The notes under the pieces were generated by a model. That model was not told the DNA's origin, searched no databases, and saw nothing but the letters and a program-made list of their open reading frames with translations. This document shows positions 46,122 through 55,750 of a DNA stretch of 64,000 nt, one piece after another. Position 1 is the first letter of the stretch; each line of letters starts with the position of its first letter. Both the position numbers and the translations under genes were made by a program. Source of the stretch: Paracoccaceae bacterium (GTDB lineage Bacteria > Pseudomonadota > Alphaproteobacteria > Rhodobacterales > Rhodobacteraceae); the NCBI GenBank assembly GCA_002709405.1, contig PAQV01000006.1:1-64000 (forward strand). Direction: 5' to 3'.

Positions 46122-46147
46122 CAGGTCCCCCACCGGGCCTGCCTCCC

Positions 46148-46212
46148 CTGCTTCTTTCTCTTCAAAAATACCCCGGGGGAGTCCTTCGCAGAAGGACGGG
46201 GGCAGAGCCCCC
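46148..46212 (+). repeat. Dispersed intergenic repeat, copy 5 with extended tail
   Basis: CTGCTTCTTTCTCTTCAAAA then ATACCCC is followed by GGGGGAGTCCTTCGCAGAAG and a GC-rich end, the same arrangement as at 20235. GTCCTTC/GAAGGAC forms a 7-bp stem. It lies between the convergent chrR and cyclase genes, so it may terminate both. Confidence 0.85.
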
Positions 46213-46253
46213 ACCACGCCTTCCAAATGACGCGACACCGACCACCGCGCGAC

Positions 46254-47552
46254 TCACCCCTCCACGTCTACCGCCATGACGTCCACCTCCTCGTCGCGCC
46301 CCCGGATCTGCATCCGCCCCAGCAACCGCCACAATCCCGGAGCGCCGGGCCCCGCCCGGTCCAGCAGGTCCCGAGACACCGCCACGGGAACCCCCAACTC
46401 CTTGGTCATGGCCTCCAGCCGGGCCGCCACGTTCACCGTGTCGCCGAAGACCGAATATTCCAGCCGGTCATCGTCGCCCACGACGCCGCTGAACACCTCG
46501 CCCCAATGCCCCCCGACACCCACGCGCAAGCATTGCCCCCGGGCCGAGGACCAGCCCGCCATGTCATCCCGGATCTGCCCGGCGCAGCGCAGCGCGCAAC
46601 AGGCCGCGTGACCCCCGTCCGGGCCGGCTGGAAAGACGATCATCGCCGCGTCGCCCATGAACTTGTCGATCATTCTTCCGCAGGCTTGCACCGTCCGGCT
46701 CAGCCGGGCGCGGAAATCGGACACGAATTCCGACACCTCTTCCGGGGTCATGCCTTCGGACATCGCCGTGAAATCGCGGATATCGACGAACAGGATTGCC
46801 ATCTGCTCGCGCCGGCCCCGGCGCAGGTCGGTCACCCGGCCCTCGGCCAGCTCGGCCGAGATCTGCGCCGGCAGGTAGCGGGTCAGGTTCGCCCGCCGGC
46901 GCGCCTCGCCGATCGAGGTCCGCAGCAAGGCCCGGGTGCGAAAGGCGGCCACCGCCAGCACGGCCCCGGCCAGCGCGATCATGATCAGCCGCATCATGTT
47001 GGGCGGCGTGGACAGGAAGAACGCGACCCCGCCCGCCCCGCCCGTGAACGCCGGGCCGGGCGGCTGGCCCAGGTCCAGCATCGCGCCCAGCCCGACGACC
47101 AGAACCACCGCGATATAGACCTGCACCGCCGGATCCACCCGCAACATGCCGAAGGCCAGCGCCATGGGCACCAACCAGACCGGAGGCAGCACGAAGACAT
47201 CCTGCCCAGAGAGCCCCGTGTTCGCCAGCGACAGCCAGATGTTCAGCAGCAGAAACACGCAATCCGTGGTCACCGTCACCCAGATCATCCAGCGCCGCAC
47301 CAGCCCGAATTGCCCCAGCACCCAAACCACCAGCCCGACGACGAAATAGGCACCCATCGTCGCCTCGGCAAAGACCCACTGTCGGCGCTGCATCGGGTCG
47401 GCCAGGTCGGAAAACGGCCCCACGGTCAGGGCGAAGAACAGCAAGAGCCCCAGGGCCACCGCCATGCGCAGGATCGACACCAGCCGTTCCGAGGCGATCT
47501 CGGCCTCGATCAGCAGGCGCCGCGTTTCGGATTGTGCCTCACTGGCCGCCAT
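46254..47552 (-). CDS. Membrane-bound adenylate/guanylate cyclase
   Basis: This is a 432-residue protein. The N-terminal half has six hydrophobic segments (about 27-45, 65-85, 90-110, 125-145, 147-165 and 187-207). The C-terminal class III catalytic domain (about 235-425) has metal-binding Asp in LFVDIRDFTAM and DKFMGDAAMIVF and the region DRLEYSVFGDTVNVAARLEA. The membrane domain may sense a membrane state or ligand. It is the second cyclase in the window. The ribosome site is weak. The frame is open for 240 codons upstream, but there it is a shadow of rmuC. Confidence 0.9.
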   Translation of the reverse strand: MAASEAQSETRRLLIEAEIASERLVSILRMAVALGLLLFFALTVGPFSDLADPMQRRQWVFAEATMGAYFVVGLVVWVLGQFGLVRRWMIWVTVTTDCVFLLLNIWLSLANTGLSGQDVFVLPPVWLVPMALAFGMLRVDPAVQVYIAVVLVVGLGAMLDLGQPPGPAFTGGAGGVAFFLSTPPNMMRLIMIALAGAVLAVAAFRTRALLRTSIGEARRRANLTRYLPAQISAELAEGRVTDLRRGRREQMAILFVDIRDFTAMSEGMTPEEVSEFVSDFRARLSRTVQACGRMIDKFMGDAAMIVFPAGPDGGHAACCALRCAGQIRDDMAGWSSARGQCLRVGVGGHWGEVFSGVVGDDDRLEYSVFGDTVNVAARLEAMTKELGVPVAVSRDLLDRAGPGAPGLWRLLGRMQIRGRDEEVDVMAVDVEG

Positions 47553-47671
47553 GTCGGTCCGCCCCGGTTTCACCCTGCCTGGTCCACCCCGCGCCCGAGG
47601 CCCGACCAGCCCCCGGCACGCGCCGGGCCCGCCTGTCATAGGCCGATAACCGGCCCCGAGGGAAGCATCTC

Positions 47672-48907
47672 TCAGCTCTTTGCGCCGGGCATCCTTTCGA
47701 CCGCCGGCCGGTTTTCGGCCGAGCCATCGAAATCGAACCGGTCCAGCCGTTCCGCCCGCCGGCCGGCCTTTTCGGCCGAGACCCGGATTTCGGCCACGTC
47801 CTTGGCCGCCTGGGTGAAATGACGGTCCAGGTTGGCCACGCGCTCGCCCAGACGGACCACGTCGCGGTGCAGGTGGCCAAGCTCGGCCCGGATTGCGCCT
47901 GCCTGTTCGCGCATCCGCGCGTCCTTCAGGATCGCCCGCATGGTGTTCAGCGTGGCCATGCAGGTGGTGGGCGACACGATCCAGACCCGGGCCTCGAAAC
48001 TTTCGCGCACGATGTCGGGGAAATTGCCATGCAGCTCGGCATAGACCGCCTCGGAGGGCAGGAACATCAGCGCCCCGTCGGCGGTCCGGCCGTCCAGGAT
48101 GTAGCGCTCGGCGATGGCCTTGATGTGCACGCGCAGGGCCTGGCGCATCGCCTGCGCCGCGCGGGCCTGGTCGGCCTGGGTCTCGGCCCGGCGCAGGGCC
48201 TCGTAGGCCTCCAGCGGGAACTTGCTGTCGATGACGATGGGCCCGGGCGGGTTGGGCAGGCGGATCAGGCAATCGGCCCGCCGGCCGTTGGGCAAGGTCG
48301 CCTGCATCACGTAGCTGTCGCGCGGCAGGGCGCTGGCCACGATGTCGTGCAGCTGGATCTCTCCGAAGGCGCCCCGGGTCTGCTTGTTCGACAGGATGTC
48401 CTGCAGCGACAACACGTCACCCGACAGGCGCGTGATATTGTCCTGCGCCTTGTCGATCACCTTCAGCCGTTCCTGCAACTGGGTCAGCGAGGTCGCCGTG
48501 GCCTTGGACTGGCCATGCAGCGTGTCGGTCATGCGCTCTTGCATCTCGGCCAGGGCCACCTGCGATTTCAGCACGTTTTCCGCCAGCCGGTCGGCCATCT
48601 GCTGCTGGACGGTGGCCAGCCGGGCCTCGACCGTCTGGATGACCTGCAGCTGGGCCGTCGCCTGGGTGTCCGATACCTGCTGCAGCCCGCCGCGCAGCTG
48701 GTCCTGGCCCTGGGCCATCTGCTGCACGGCCTGGCCCATCCAGGCCATCTGGGCGGCCATGGGTTCCGCCGCCCGTGCCGCCCGCGCCGAGGCCCGGATG
48801 GCCAGGGCCATCATCAGCACCAGCAGCAGGACCAGCGCGGCCAGGCCGGCGCTCACCCACAGGCGCGGGTCGTCCAGGGCCAGTGTCTGGCCGGCAATGT
48901 CGATCAT
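47672..48907 (-). CDS. rmuC: DNA recombination protein RmuC
   Basis: This is a 411-residue protein. A single N-terminal transmembrane helix (about 15-35) is followed by a long coiled coil (40-150) and the RmuC nuclease-like domain: [56 protein letters not shown] and [18 protein letters not shown]. RmuC limits inversions at short repeats in E. coli. Its ATG overlaps the mutL stop, so it is translated with mutL. Confidence 0.95.
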   Translation of the reverse strand: MIDIAGQTLALDDPRLWVSAGLAALVLLLVLMMALAIRASARAARAAEPMAAQMAWMGQAVQQMAQGQDQLRGGLQQVSDTQATAQLQVIQTVEARLATVQQQMADRLAENVLKSQVALAEMQERMTDTLHGQSKATATSLTQLQERLKVIDKAQDNITRLSGDVLSLQDILSNKQTRGAFGEIQLHDIVASALPRDSYVMQATLPNGRRADCLIRLPNPPGPIVIDSKFPLEAYEALRRAETQADQARAAQAMRQALRVHIKAIAERYILDGRTADGALMFLPSEAVYAELHGNFPDIVRESFEARVWIVSPTTCMATLNTMRAILKDARMREQAGAIRAELGHLHRDVVRLGERVANLDRHFTQAAKDVAEIRVSAEKAGRRAERLDRFDFDGSAENRPAVERMPGAKS

Positions 48908-50796
48908 GTGCGCCCGAACAGCCGTTCGATATCGGCCAGTTTCAGTTCCACGTAGGTGGGCCGCCCGTGGTTGCACTGGCCGGAATGCGGCGTGGCCTCC
49001 ATCTCGCGCAGCAGGGCGTTCATCTCGTCGGCCTGCATCCGCCGGCCCGACCGGACCGAGCCATGGCAGGCCATGCGGCTGAGGATGGCGTCGATGCGGT
49101 CCTTGACGGCATGGGTCTCGCCCAGGTCGGCCAGCTCGTCCAGCACGTCGCGCAGAAGGCTGTCGGCATTGACCGTGCCCAGGATGGCCGGCGTTTCGCG
49201 CACCGCCACGGCCCCGCCCCCGAAGGGTTCCACCGACAGGCCCAGGTCGTGCAGCGCCTCGGCATGATCCAGCAGGCGGGCGCAATCGGCGTCCGACAGC
49301 TCGACGATCTCTGGGATCAGCAAGGCCTGGGCAGCGATGCCCTTTTCGGCGGTCTGGCGCTTGAGCCGTTCATAGACCAGCCGTTCGTGCGCCGCGTGCT
49401 GGTCGACGATGACCATGCCGTCGGCAGTCTGGGCGATGATGTAGTTTTCGTGCACCTGCCCCCGCGCGGTCCCCAGTGGCCGGGCATCATGGCGCGGCTC
49501 GGGCGTGTCCTGGGCGGGCGCGTCCTCGGGGTCGACCGTCAGGGGGGCCGGGAATGGGGCATCCACCCGCGCGCTGAACGCGGCGGCGGTTTCCTCGAAC
49601 ACCGGCTGAGGCGCCTGCGCGGCATAGGCCGACCGCAAGGCGCCCTGCGACGGCCGGTCCATCTGGTAGACCCGGGGCGCGCCGGATGCCGTGGGCTGTT
49701 CCGGGCGCATCGCCCCCAGCGTCGCCCCGGCCACCGTGGTCGAGGCCCGGTGCCCCGCCTCGGCCAGCCCATGGCGCAGGGCCGACACGATCAGCCCCCG
49801 GGCCAGGCCGGGATCGCGAAAGCGGACCTCGGATTTCGCGGGGTGCACGTTCACGTCCACCAGGTGCGGATCGCAGTCGATGAACAGGGCCGCCGCCGGA
49901 TGACGGTCTCGGCTGAGGAAGTCGCTGTAGGCCCCGCGCAGCGCCCCGGTCAGCAGCTTGTCGCGCACCGGCCGGCCGTTGACGAACAGGAACTGGGCGA
50001 CCGCCGCGCCGCGCGAATAGGTCGGCAGGGCCGCGTAGCCGAACAGCCGCAGCCCCTCGCGCGTGGCGTCGATGCGCAGGGCGTTTTCGGCAAACTCACG
50101 GCCCAGCACCTGTGCCAGCCGCCCGTGCAGGGCATCGAACAGATCGCCGCTTTCCGGGTCGGCCCGGAAGGTCACCCGCCCCGATCCGTCGCCCGACACA
50201 TCGCGCAGGGTAAAGCCCACCGACGGCTCGGCCATGGCCAGGCGCTTGATGCAATCGGACACCGCCTGCATTTCCGACCGGTCCGAGCGCAGGAACTTCA
50301 GCCGCGCGGGCGTGGCGTAGAACAGGTCGCGCAGCTCGACCACGGTGCCCAGCCGCAGGGCCGCCGGCTTCACCGCGCCCATCTTGCCGCCCGACACCCT
50401 GATCTCGGCCGCCTCGTCACCGGCCCGCGAGGTGATCGTCAGCCGACCAACCGCACCCAACGAGGGCAGCGCCTCGCCCCGGAAACCGAAGGTGTGGATG
50501 TTCAGCAGGTCCGACCCGTCGATCTTCGAGGTCGCATGGCGGGACAGGGCCAGCGGCAGATCCTCGGCGGCGATGCCGCAGCCGTCATCGGTCACGCGGA
50601 TCAGGGTCTTGCCCCCGTCCGCGATCTCGACCATGACGCGGGTGGCCCCGGCATCGATGGCGTTTTCCACCAGCTCCTTGACGGCCGAGGCGGGCCGTTC
50701 CACGACCTCTCCGGCCGCGATCCGGTTGATCGCTGCATCATCAAGCTGCCGGATGACCGGCCGCATATCGCCCATGTTGCGGTCATATTGTCCCAT
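48904..50796 (-). CDS. mutL: DNA mismatch repair protein MutL
   Basis: This is a 630-residue protein. The N-terminal GHKL ATPase has [26 protein letters not shown] and [17 protein letters not shown] Pro/Ala-rich linker follows (about 350-430). The C-terminal domain has the endonuclease motif [12 protein letters not shown] and [13 protein letters not shown], so it should be a nicking MutL, as expected where MutH is absent. ATG 50796 was chosen; ATG 50775 is an alternative. It is followed by rmuC in the same operon. Confidence 0.96.
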   Translation of the reverse strand: MGQYDRNMGDMRPVIRQLDDAAINRIAAGEVVERPASAVKELVENAIDAGATRVMVEIADGGKTLIRVTDDGCGIAAEDLPLALSRHATSKIDGSDLLNIHTFGFRGEALPSLGAVGRLTITSRAGDEAAEIRVSGGKMGAVKPAALRLGTVVELRDLFYATPARLKFLRSDRSEMQAVSDCIKRLAMAEPSVGFTLRDVSGDGSGRVTFRADPESGDLFDALHGRLAQVLGREFAENALRIDATREGLRLFGYAALPTYSRGAAVAQFLFVNGRPVRDKLLTGALRGAYSDFLSRDRHPAAALFIDCDPHLVDVNVHPAKSEVRFRDPGLARGLIVSALRHGLAEAGHRASTTVAGATLGAMRPEQPTASGAPRVYQMDRPSQGALRSAYAAQAPQPVFEETAAAFSARVDAPFPAPLTVDPEDAPAQDTPEPRHDARPLGTARGQVHENYIIAQTADGMVIVDQHAAHERLVYERLKRQTAEKGIAAQALLIPEIVELSDADCARLLDHAEALHDLGLSVEPFGGGAVAVRETPAILGTVNADSLLRDVLDELADLGETHAVKDRIDAILSRMACHGSVRSGRRMQADEMNALLREMEATPHSGQCNHGRPTYVELKLADIERLFGRT

Positions 50797-50911
50797 TCCA
50801 CAACCACTAGCACGCCCACGCCCGATTCTGAAAGGCGGATGGCGCGGGTCGATTGACATCCCCACGCCCCCTTGGTCTGTCCTTTGTGCAATTGCAGCAA
50901 AGGGGCGGGAC

Positions 50912-53900
50912 ATGAGCGGAGACTGGGAATTCTGGATCGACCGGGGTGGCACCTTTACCGATATCGTCGCCCGCCGCCCGGACGGGACCCTGCAGACCCA
51001 CAAGCTGCTGTCGGAAAACCCCGAACGCTACCGCGATGCCGCCGTGCAGGGCATCCGCGAGATCATGGACGTCGAGGGTCCCTTCCCCGACAAGGCCATC
51101 GCGGCCGTCAAGATGGGCACGACCGTGGCCACCAACGCCCTGCTGGAACGCAAGGGCGCGCGGGTGCTGCTGATGATCACCAGGGGGTTTTCGGACCTGC
51201 TGCGCATCGGCTACCAGACCCGGCCCGACCTGTTTGCCCTGCACATCCGCCGGCCCGACCTGCTCTATGAAGACGTGGCCGAGCTGGACGAACGGCTGGA
51301 TGCGGACGGCACCGTGCTGGAGCCCCTGAACGAGGACTCCGCCCGCGCCGCCCTGCAAACGGCCTATGACGCCGGCATCCGCGCCGTGGCCATTGCCGGC
51401 CTGCATGCCTATCTCAACCCCGCCCACGAGGCCCGCGTGGCCGAGATCGCCCGCGAGATCGGCTTTACCCAGGTCTCGGCCAGCCACGAGGTGTCGAAAC
51501 TGGCCAAGCTGGTGGGCCGGGGCGATACCACGGTCGTCGATGCCTACCTCTCGCCGATCCTGCGCCGCTACGTCGACCAGGTGGCCGATGCGCTGGACCT
51601 GGGCCGGGCCTGTGACCGGCTGCTGTTCATGCAGTCTTCGGGCGGGCTGACCGATGCGCGGTTGTTCCAGGGCAAGGACGCGATCCTGTCCGGCCCGGCC
51701 GGGGGCATCGTCGGCATGGTCCGCACGGCCGGGGCCACCGGGCACCACAAGCTGATCGGCTTCGACATGGGCGGGACCTCGACCGACGTCAGCCACTATG
51801 CCGGATCCTACGAACGGTCGTTCGAAACCGAGGTCGCCGGGGTGCGGATGCGCGCGCCGATGATGGACATCCACACCGTGGCCGCCGGGGGCGGATCCAT
51901 CTGCCGCTTTGCCGAAGGCCGCTTCCAGGTCGGCCCCGAAAGCGCGGGCGCCGATCCCGGCCCGGCCTGCTACCGGCGCGGCGGCCCCCTGACGGTGACC
52001 GATTGCAACGTCATGCTGGGCAAGCTGAACCCCGACCACTTCCCCGCCGTCTTCGGCCCGAACGGCGATGAACCGCTGGATGTCGAGGCCGTCCGGGCCG
52101 GGTTCCAGGCCCTCGCCGACGCCGTCTCGGCCGAAACCGGAGAGGCCCCCCGCTCGCCCGAGGACATGGCCGAGGGCTTCCTGCGCATTGCCGTCGACAA
52201 CATGGCCAACGCCATCAAGAAGATCAGCGTGCAGCGCGGCCACGATGTGACGGGCTACACCCTGCAATGCTTCGGCGGAGCCGGCGGGCAGCACGCCTGC
52301 CTTGTGGCCGACGCGCTTGGCATGACCAAGGTCTTCATCCATCCCCACGCCGGGGTTCTGTCGGCCTATGGCATGGGCCTGGCCGACATCCGCGCCCTGC
52401 GCGAGATGCAGCACGACGCGCCCCTGTCCGACATCGCCTCCGCCGAAACGGCCCTGGCCGCCATCCGCGCCGACGCCCTGGCCGAGGTCGAAACCCAGGG
52501 CGCCGCCCGCGTGCGCGCCGAAACACGGGCGCACCTGCGCTACGACGGGTCTCACCAGGCGCTGGAAGTGCCCTTTACCGACCCCGACCAGATGCGCGCC
52601 GATTTCGAAACCGCCCACAAGCAGCGCTTCGGCTTCGTTTCGCCCGACCGGGCTATCCTGTTCGAAATGCTCAGCGCCGAGGCCATCGGCGACACCGGAG
52701 AGGCCCCCTCGGCCGCCGCCTTCGGCACGTCGGACACAGCCGTTGCCTCGGTCCCGGTCCATACGCCCGACGGCTGGACCGACGCGCCTTTGTACGACCG
52801 CACCACCCTGACCGCAAAGGCCCGCATTCCCGGCCCCGCGATCATCACCGAACCGACGGGCACCAACATGGTCGAGCCCGGCTGGACCGCGATGCTGGAC
52901 GACATGGGCAACCTGATCCTGGACCGGACCGAGGCCAAGCCCCGCGACCTGGCCGCCGGAACCCGGGCCGACCCGGTGCTGCTGGAGGTCATGGGCAACC
53001 TCTTCATGTCCGTGGCCGACCAGATGGGCGCGACGCTGGCCAATACGTCCTGGTCGGTCAACATCAAGGAACGGCTGGATTTCTCCTGCGCGATCTTCGA
53101 CGAAAACGGGGACCTGGTGGCCAATGCGCCGCACGTGCCGGTGCACCTCGGGTCGATGTCGGATTCGATCAAGACGGTGATGCGCGAAAACGCGGGCGCG
53201 ATCCACGAGGGCGACGCCTTCATGCTGAATTCGCCCTTCAACGGCGGCACCCACCTGCCCGATGTCACCGTGGTGACGCCCGTCTTCGCCGATGGCAAAC
53301 CGGTGTTCTGGCTGGGCTCGAGGGGGCACCATGCCGATATCGGAGGCCGCACCCCCGGTTCGGGCCCGCCGGACAGCACCCATATCGACGAGGAAGGCGT
53401 GCTGATCGACAACGTGCGGCTGGTGTCCCGGGGCGATTTCCTGACCGACCAGGCCCTCGAAACCCTGTCGTCCGGGCGCTACCCCGCGCGCAATCCCACC
53501 CATAACCTGGCCGACCTGCAAGCCCAGGTCGCGGCCAACGAAACCGGCCGCCAGGCGCTGCTGGACGTGGTGGAGCAATACGGGCTGGACACCGTGCGCG
53601 CCTACATGGGCCACGTGCAGGACAATGCCGAGGAAAGCGTGCGCCGGGTGCTGAAGGACCTGCCCTCGGGGCGGTTCAGCTATCCCATGGACATCGGCCA
53701 GACGATCGAGGTCTCGGTCACCGTCGACCGGGACGCGCGCGAGGCGGTCATCGACTTTACCGGCACCTCTGCCCAGCACGCAGGCAATTACAACGCCCCC
53801 TTCGCCGTCTGCCGGGCGGTCGTGCTTTATGTCTTCCGCACGCTGGTCGGCCAGTCGATCCCGCTGAACGAAGGCTGCCTGAAGCCCCTGAAGATCATAG

Positions 53901-54490
53901 CCCCGGAAGGCACTTTCCTGAACCCCGCCTACCCGGCAGCGGTGATTGCCGGCAACACCGAGGTGTCACAGGCCGCCTGCAACGCGCTTTACGGGGCCCT
54001 GGGAGTGATCGCCTGCAGCCAGGCCACGATGAACAACTTCATCTGGGGCAACGACGCGTTCCAGAACTACGAAACCATCGCCGGAGGCACCGGCGCGGGT
54101 CCGGGATTTCCGGGATGCGACGCGGTCCAAAGCCACATGACCAACACAAGAATGACCGACCCCGAGATCCTGGAACGCCGTTTCCCGGTCCGCCTGGAAG
54201 AGTTCCGCATTGCCGCCGGCACGGGCGGCACAGGTCAATGGACGGGCGGCAACGGATCCCTCCGCCGCCTGCGGTTCCTCGAACCGGTCACGGTCACCAC
54301 ATTATGTTCCCACCGGATCGTCCCGCCCTATGGCGGCGACGGAGGAGCGCCCGGACAGGTGGGCCGGAACTGGGCCGAATTGCCCGACGGCACGCGGCAG
54401 GACTTGCAGGGCAATGACGAAATCGACCTGCCGGCCGGGGCGGTCTTTGGAATGACGACACCGGGCGGTGGCGGCTGGGGAGCATCCTAA
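50912..54490 (+). CDS. Fused hydantoinase A/B (5-oxoprolinase) family protein
   Basis: This 1192-residue protein contains both halves of the family. The N-terminal HyuA part (1-690) has [44 protein letters not shown] and [12 protein letters not shown]. The C-terminal HyuB part (700-1190) has [20 protein letters not shown] and [17 protein letters not shown]. It hydrolyses 5-oxoproline or a related cyclic imide with ATP. Length is typical for the fused eukaryote-like form. The 5' end faces mutL in a divergent arrangement; a GGGGCGGGA ribosome site is present. Confidence 0.92.
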   Translation: MSGDWEFWIDRGGTFTDIVARRPDGTLQTHKLLSENPERYRDAAVQGIREIMDVEGPFPDKAIAAVKMGTTVATNALLERKGARVLLMITRGFSDLLRIGYQTRPDLFALHIRRPDLLYEDVAELDERLDADGTVLEPLNEDSARAALQTAYDAGIRAVAIAGLHAYLNPAHEARVAEIAREIGFTQVSASHEVSKLAKLVGRGDTTVVDAYLSPILRRYVDQVADALDLGRACDRLLFMQSSGGLTDARLFQGKDAILSGPAGGIVGMVRTAGATGHHKLIGFDMGGTSTDVSHYAGSYERSFETEVAGVRMRAPMMDIHTVAAGGGSICRFAEGRFQVGPESAGADPGPACYRRGGPLTVTDCNVMLGKLNPDHFPAVFGPNGDEPLDVEAVRAGFQALADAVSAETGEAPRSPEDMAEGFLRIAVDNMANAIKKISVQRGHDVTGYTLQCFGGAGGQHACLVADALGMTKVFIHPHAGVLSAYGMGLADIRALREMQHDAPLSDIASAETALAAIRADALAEVETQGAARVRAETRAHLRYDGSHQALEVPFTDPDQMRADFETAHKQRFGFVSPDRAILFEMLSAEAIGDTGEAPSAAAFGTSDTAVASVPVHTPDGWTDAPLYDRTTLTAKARIPGPAIITEPTGTNMVEPGWTAMLDDMGNLILDRTEAKPRDLAAGTRADPVLLEVMGNLFMSVADQMGATLANTSWSVNIKERLDFSCAIFDENGDLVANAPHVPVHLGSMSDSIKTVMRENAGAIHEGDAFMLNSPFNGGTHLPDVTVVTPVFADGKPVFWLGSRGHHADIGGRTPGSGPPDSTHIDEEGVLIDNVRLVSRGDFLTDQALETLSSGRYPARNPTHNLADLQAQVAANETGRQALLDVVEQYGLDTVRAYMGHVQDNAEESVRRVLKDLPSGRFSYPMDIGQTIEVSVTVDRDAREAVIDFTGTSAQHAGNYNAPFAVCRAVVLYVFRTLVGQSIPLNEGCLKPLKIIAPEGTFLNPAYPAAVIAGNTEVSQAACNALYGALGVIACSQATMNNFIWGNDAFQNYETIAGGTGAGPGFPGCDAVQSHMTNTRMTDPEILERRFPVRLEEFRIAAGTGGTGQWTGGNGSLRRLRFLEPVTVTTLCSHRIVPPYGGDGGAPGQVGRNWAELPDGTRQDLQGNDEIDLPAGAVFGMTTPGGGGWGAS

Positions 54491-54526
54491 CCCTGGCGGC
54501 GCGCCCTCTGGCCAACTCCGGAAATT

Positions 54527-54591
54527 GGGTATTTTCAAAGAGAAAGAAGCAGCAGGGCGCACGTGCTGCTTCTTTCTCTTTCCAAATACCC
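54527..54591. repeat. Dispersed repeat as an inverted pair forming a long hairpin (copies 6 and 7)
   Basis: Two copies of the element face each other: 54527-54554 and 54564-54591 form 28-base arms with two mismatches and a nine-base loop. This is 37 bases after the oxoprolinase stop, where it can act as a strong transcription end in either direction. Confidence 0.85.
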
Positions 54592-54700
54592 ACGGCCCGA
54601 CATTGGCCAAAAGACCGAAACGATGAGCAATTGAGCGCGACCTTGCCAAGGGCGCGCCCTCGTGCGACCGTCCACGCGCATTCGCCTGACCGGAGGAGCC

Positions 54701-55702
54701 ATGACCGTTCAAGCCCCCCACGCCACCGCGCAATTGCCCCAGGTGACCGAAGCCTCCCATGAACCCCGCAATCCGGGCATGGCGCTTGATCTGGACTGGG
54801 TGCGGAGTGCACAGGCCAATACCTCGGCCATCGAACGGCGCGCGGCGAGTCTTTCGGGCCGGCGGTCGGTCAAGAAAGAGTTTCAGGCGGCGTGGGCTTT
54901 GCGCGCGATCACGTGCATCGACCTGACCACCCTGGCCGGTGACGACACTCCGGGCCGCGTGCGCCGGTTGTGCGCCAAGGCGCGACAACCGGTACGGGCC
55001 GACCTGCTATCCGCCATGGGCATGGACCCGATCACGGTCGGCGCTGTCTGCGTTTACCATGACATGATCGCCCCGGCCGTCGAGGCCCTGGAGGGCTCTG
55101 GCATCCCCGTGGCCGCGGTCAGCACCGGCTTTCCTGCCGGCCTGTCGCCCTTCCGGCTGCGGGTCGAGGAGATCACCGAAAGCGTCGCCGCCGGGGCCGC
55201 CGAAATCGATATCGTGATCTCCCGCCGCCATGTGCTGACCGGCAATTGGCAGGCGCTTTACGACGAGATGCGGATCTTCCGCGAGGCCTGCGGACCGGCC
55301 CATGTCAAAGCGATCCTGGCCACCGGCGAACTGGGCACCCTGCGCAACGTGGCAAAAGCGTCGCTGGTCTGCATGATGGCGGGGGCCGATTTCATCAAGA
55401 CCTCGACCGGGAAGGAAGGCGTCAACGCGACGCTGCCGGTCTCACTGGTCATGCTGCGGGCGATCCGAGCCTATCACGCCCGGACGGGATACCGGGTGGG
55501 CTACAAGCCCGCGGGCGGGATATCCAAGGCCAAGGACGCCCTGGTCTACCAGTCTTTGATGAAAGAGGAACTGGGCGACCGCTGGCTGAGGAACGATCTG
55601 TTCCGCTTTGGTGCCTCGTCCCTTCTGGGCGACATCGAGCGGCAGCTGGAACACCACGTGACCGGCGCGTACTCGGCCGGGTGGCGCCATGCGCTGGCAT
55701 AA
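54701..55702 (+). CDS. deoC: Deoxyribose-phosphate aldolase
   Basis: This is a 333-residue class I aldolase, longer than E. coli DeoC (259) because of an N-terminal extension of about 70 residues, as in the eukaryote-type DERA. Conserved regions are ITCIDLTTLAGDDTPGRVRR, AAVSTGFPAG, EIDIVISRRHVLTGNW, KAILATGELG, the Schiff-base Lys in DFIKTSTGKEG and VGYKPAGGIS. It splits deoxyribose-5-phosphate into glyceraldehyde-3-phosphate and acetaldehyde; the adjacent aldehyde dehydrogenase probably removes the acetaldehyde. GGAGG precedes the ATG. Confidence 0.95.
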   Translation: MTVQAPHATAQLPQVTEASHEPRNPGMALDLDWVRSAQANTSAIERRAASLSGRRSVKKEFQAAWALRAITCIDLTTLAGDDTPGRVRRLCAKARQPVRADLLSAMGMDPITVGAVCVYHDMIAPAVEALEGSGIPVAAVSTGFPAGLSPFRLRVEEITESVAAGAAEIDIVISRRHVLTGNWQALYDEMRIFREACGPAHVKAILATGELGTLRNVAKASLVCMMAGADFIKTSTGKEGVNATLPVSLVMLRAIRAYHARTGYRVGYKPAGGISKAKDALVYQSLMKEELGDRWLRNDLFRFGASSLLGDIERQLEHHVTGAYSAGWRHALA

Positions 55703-55750
55703 GACCAAGGCGGCCGGGATGGCCCAGAAGACCGAATGCGAGGCGGTCAC

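Noticed and set aside
50807-53779. A 990-codon open frame on the minus strand
   Set aside because: It lies opposite the 5-oxoprolinase gene, has His/Gly/Val-rich low-complexity composition and no domain; it is a high-GC shadow.
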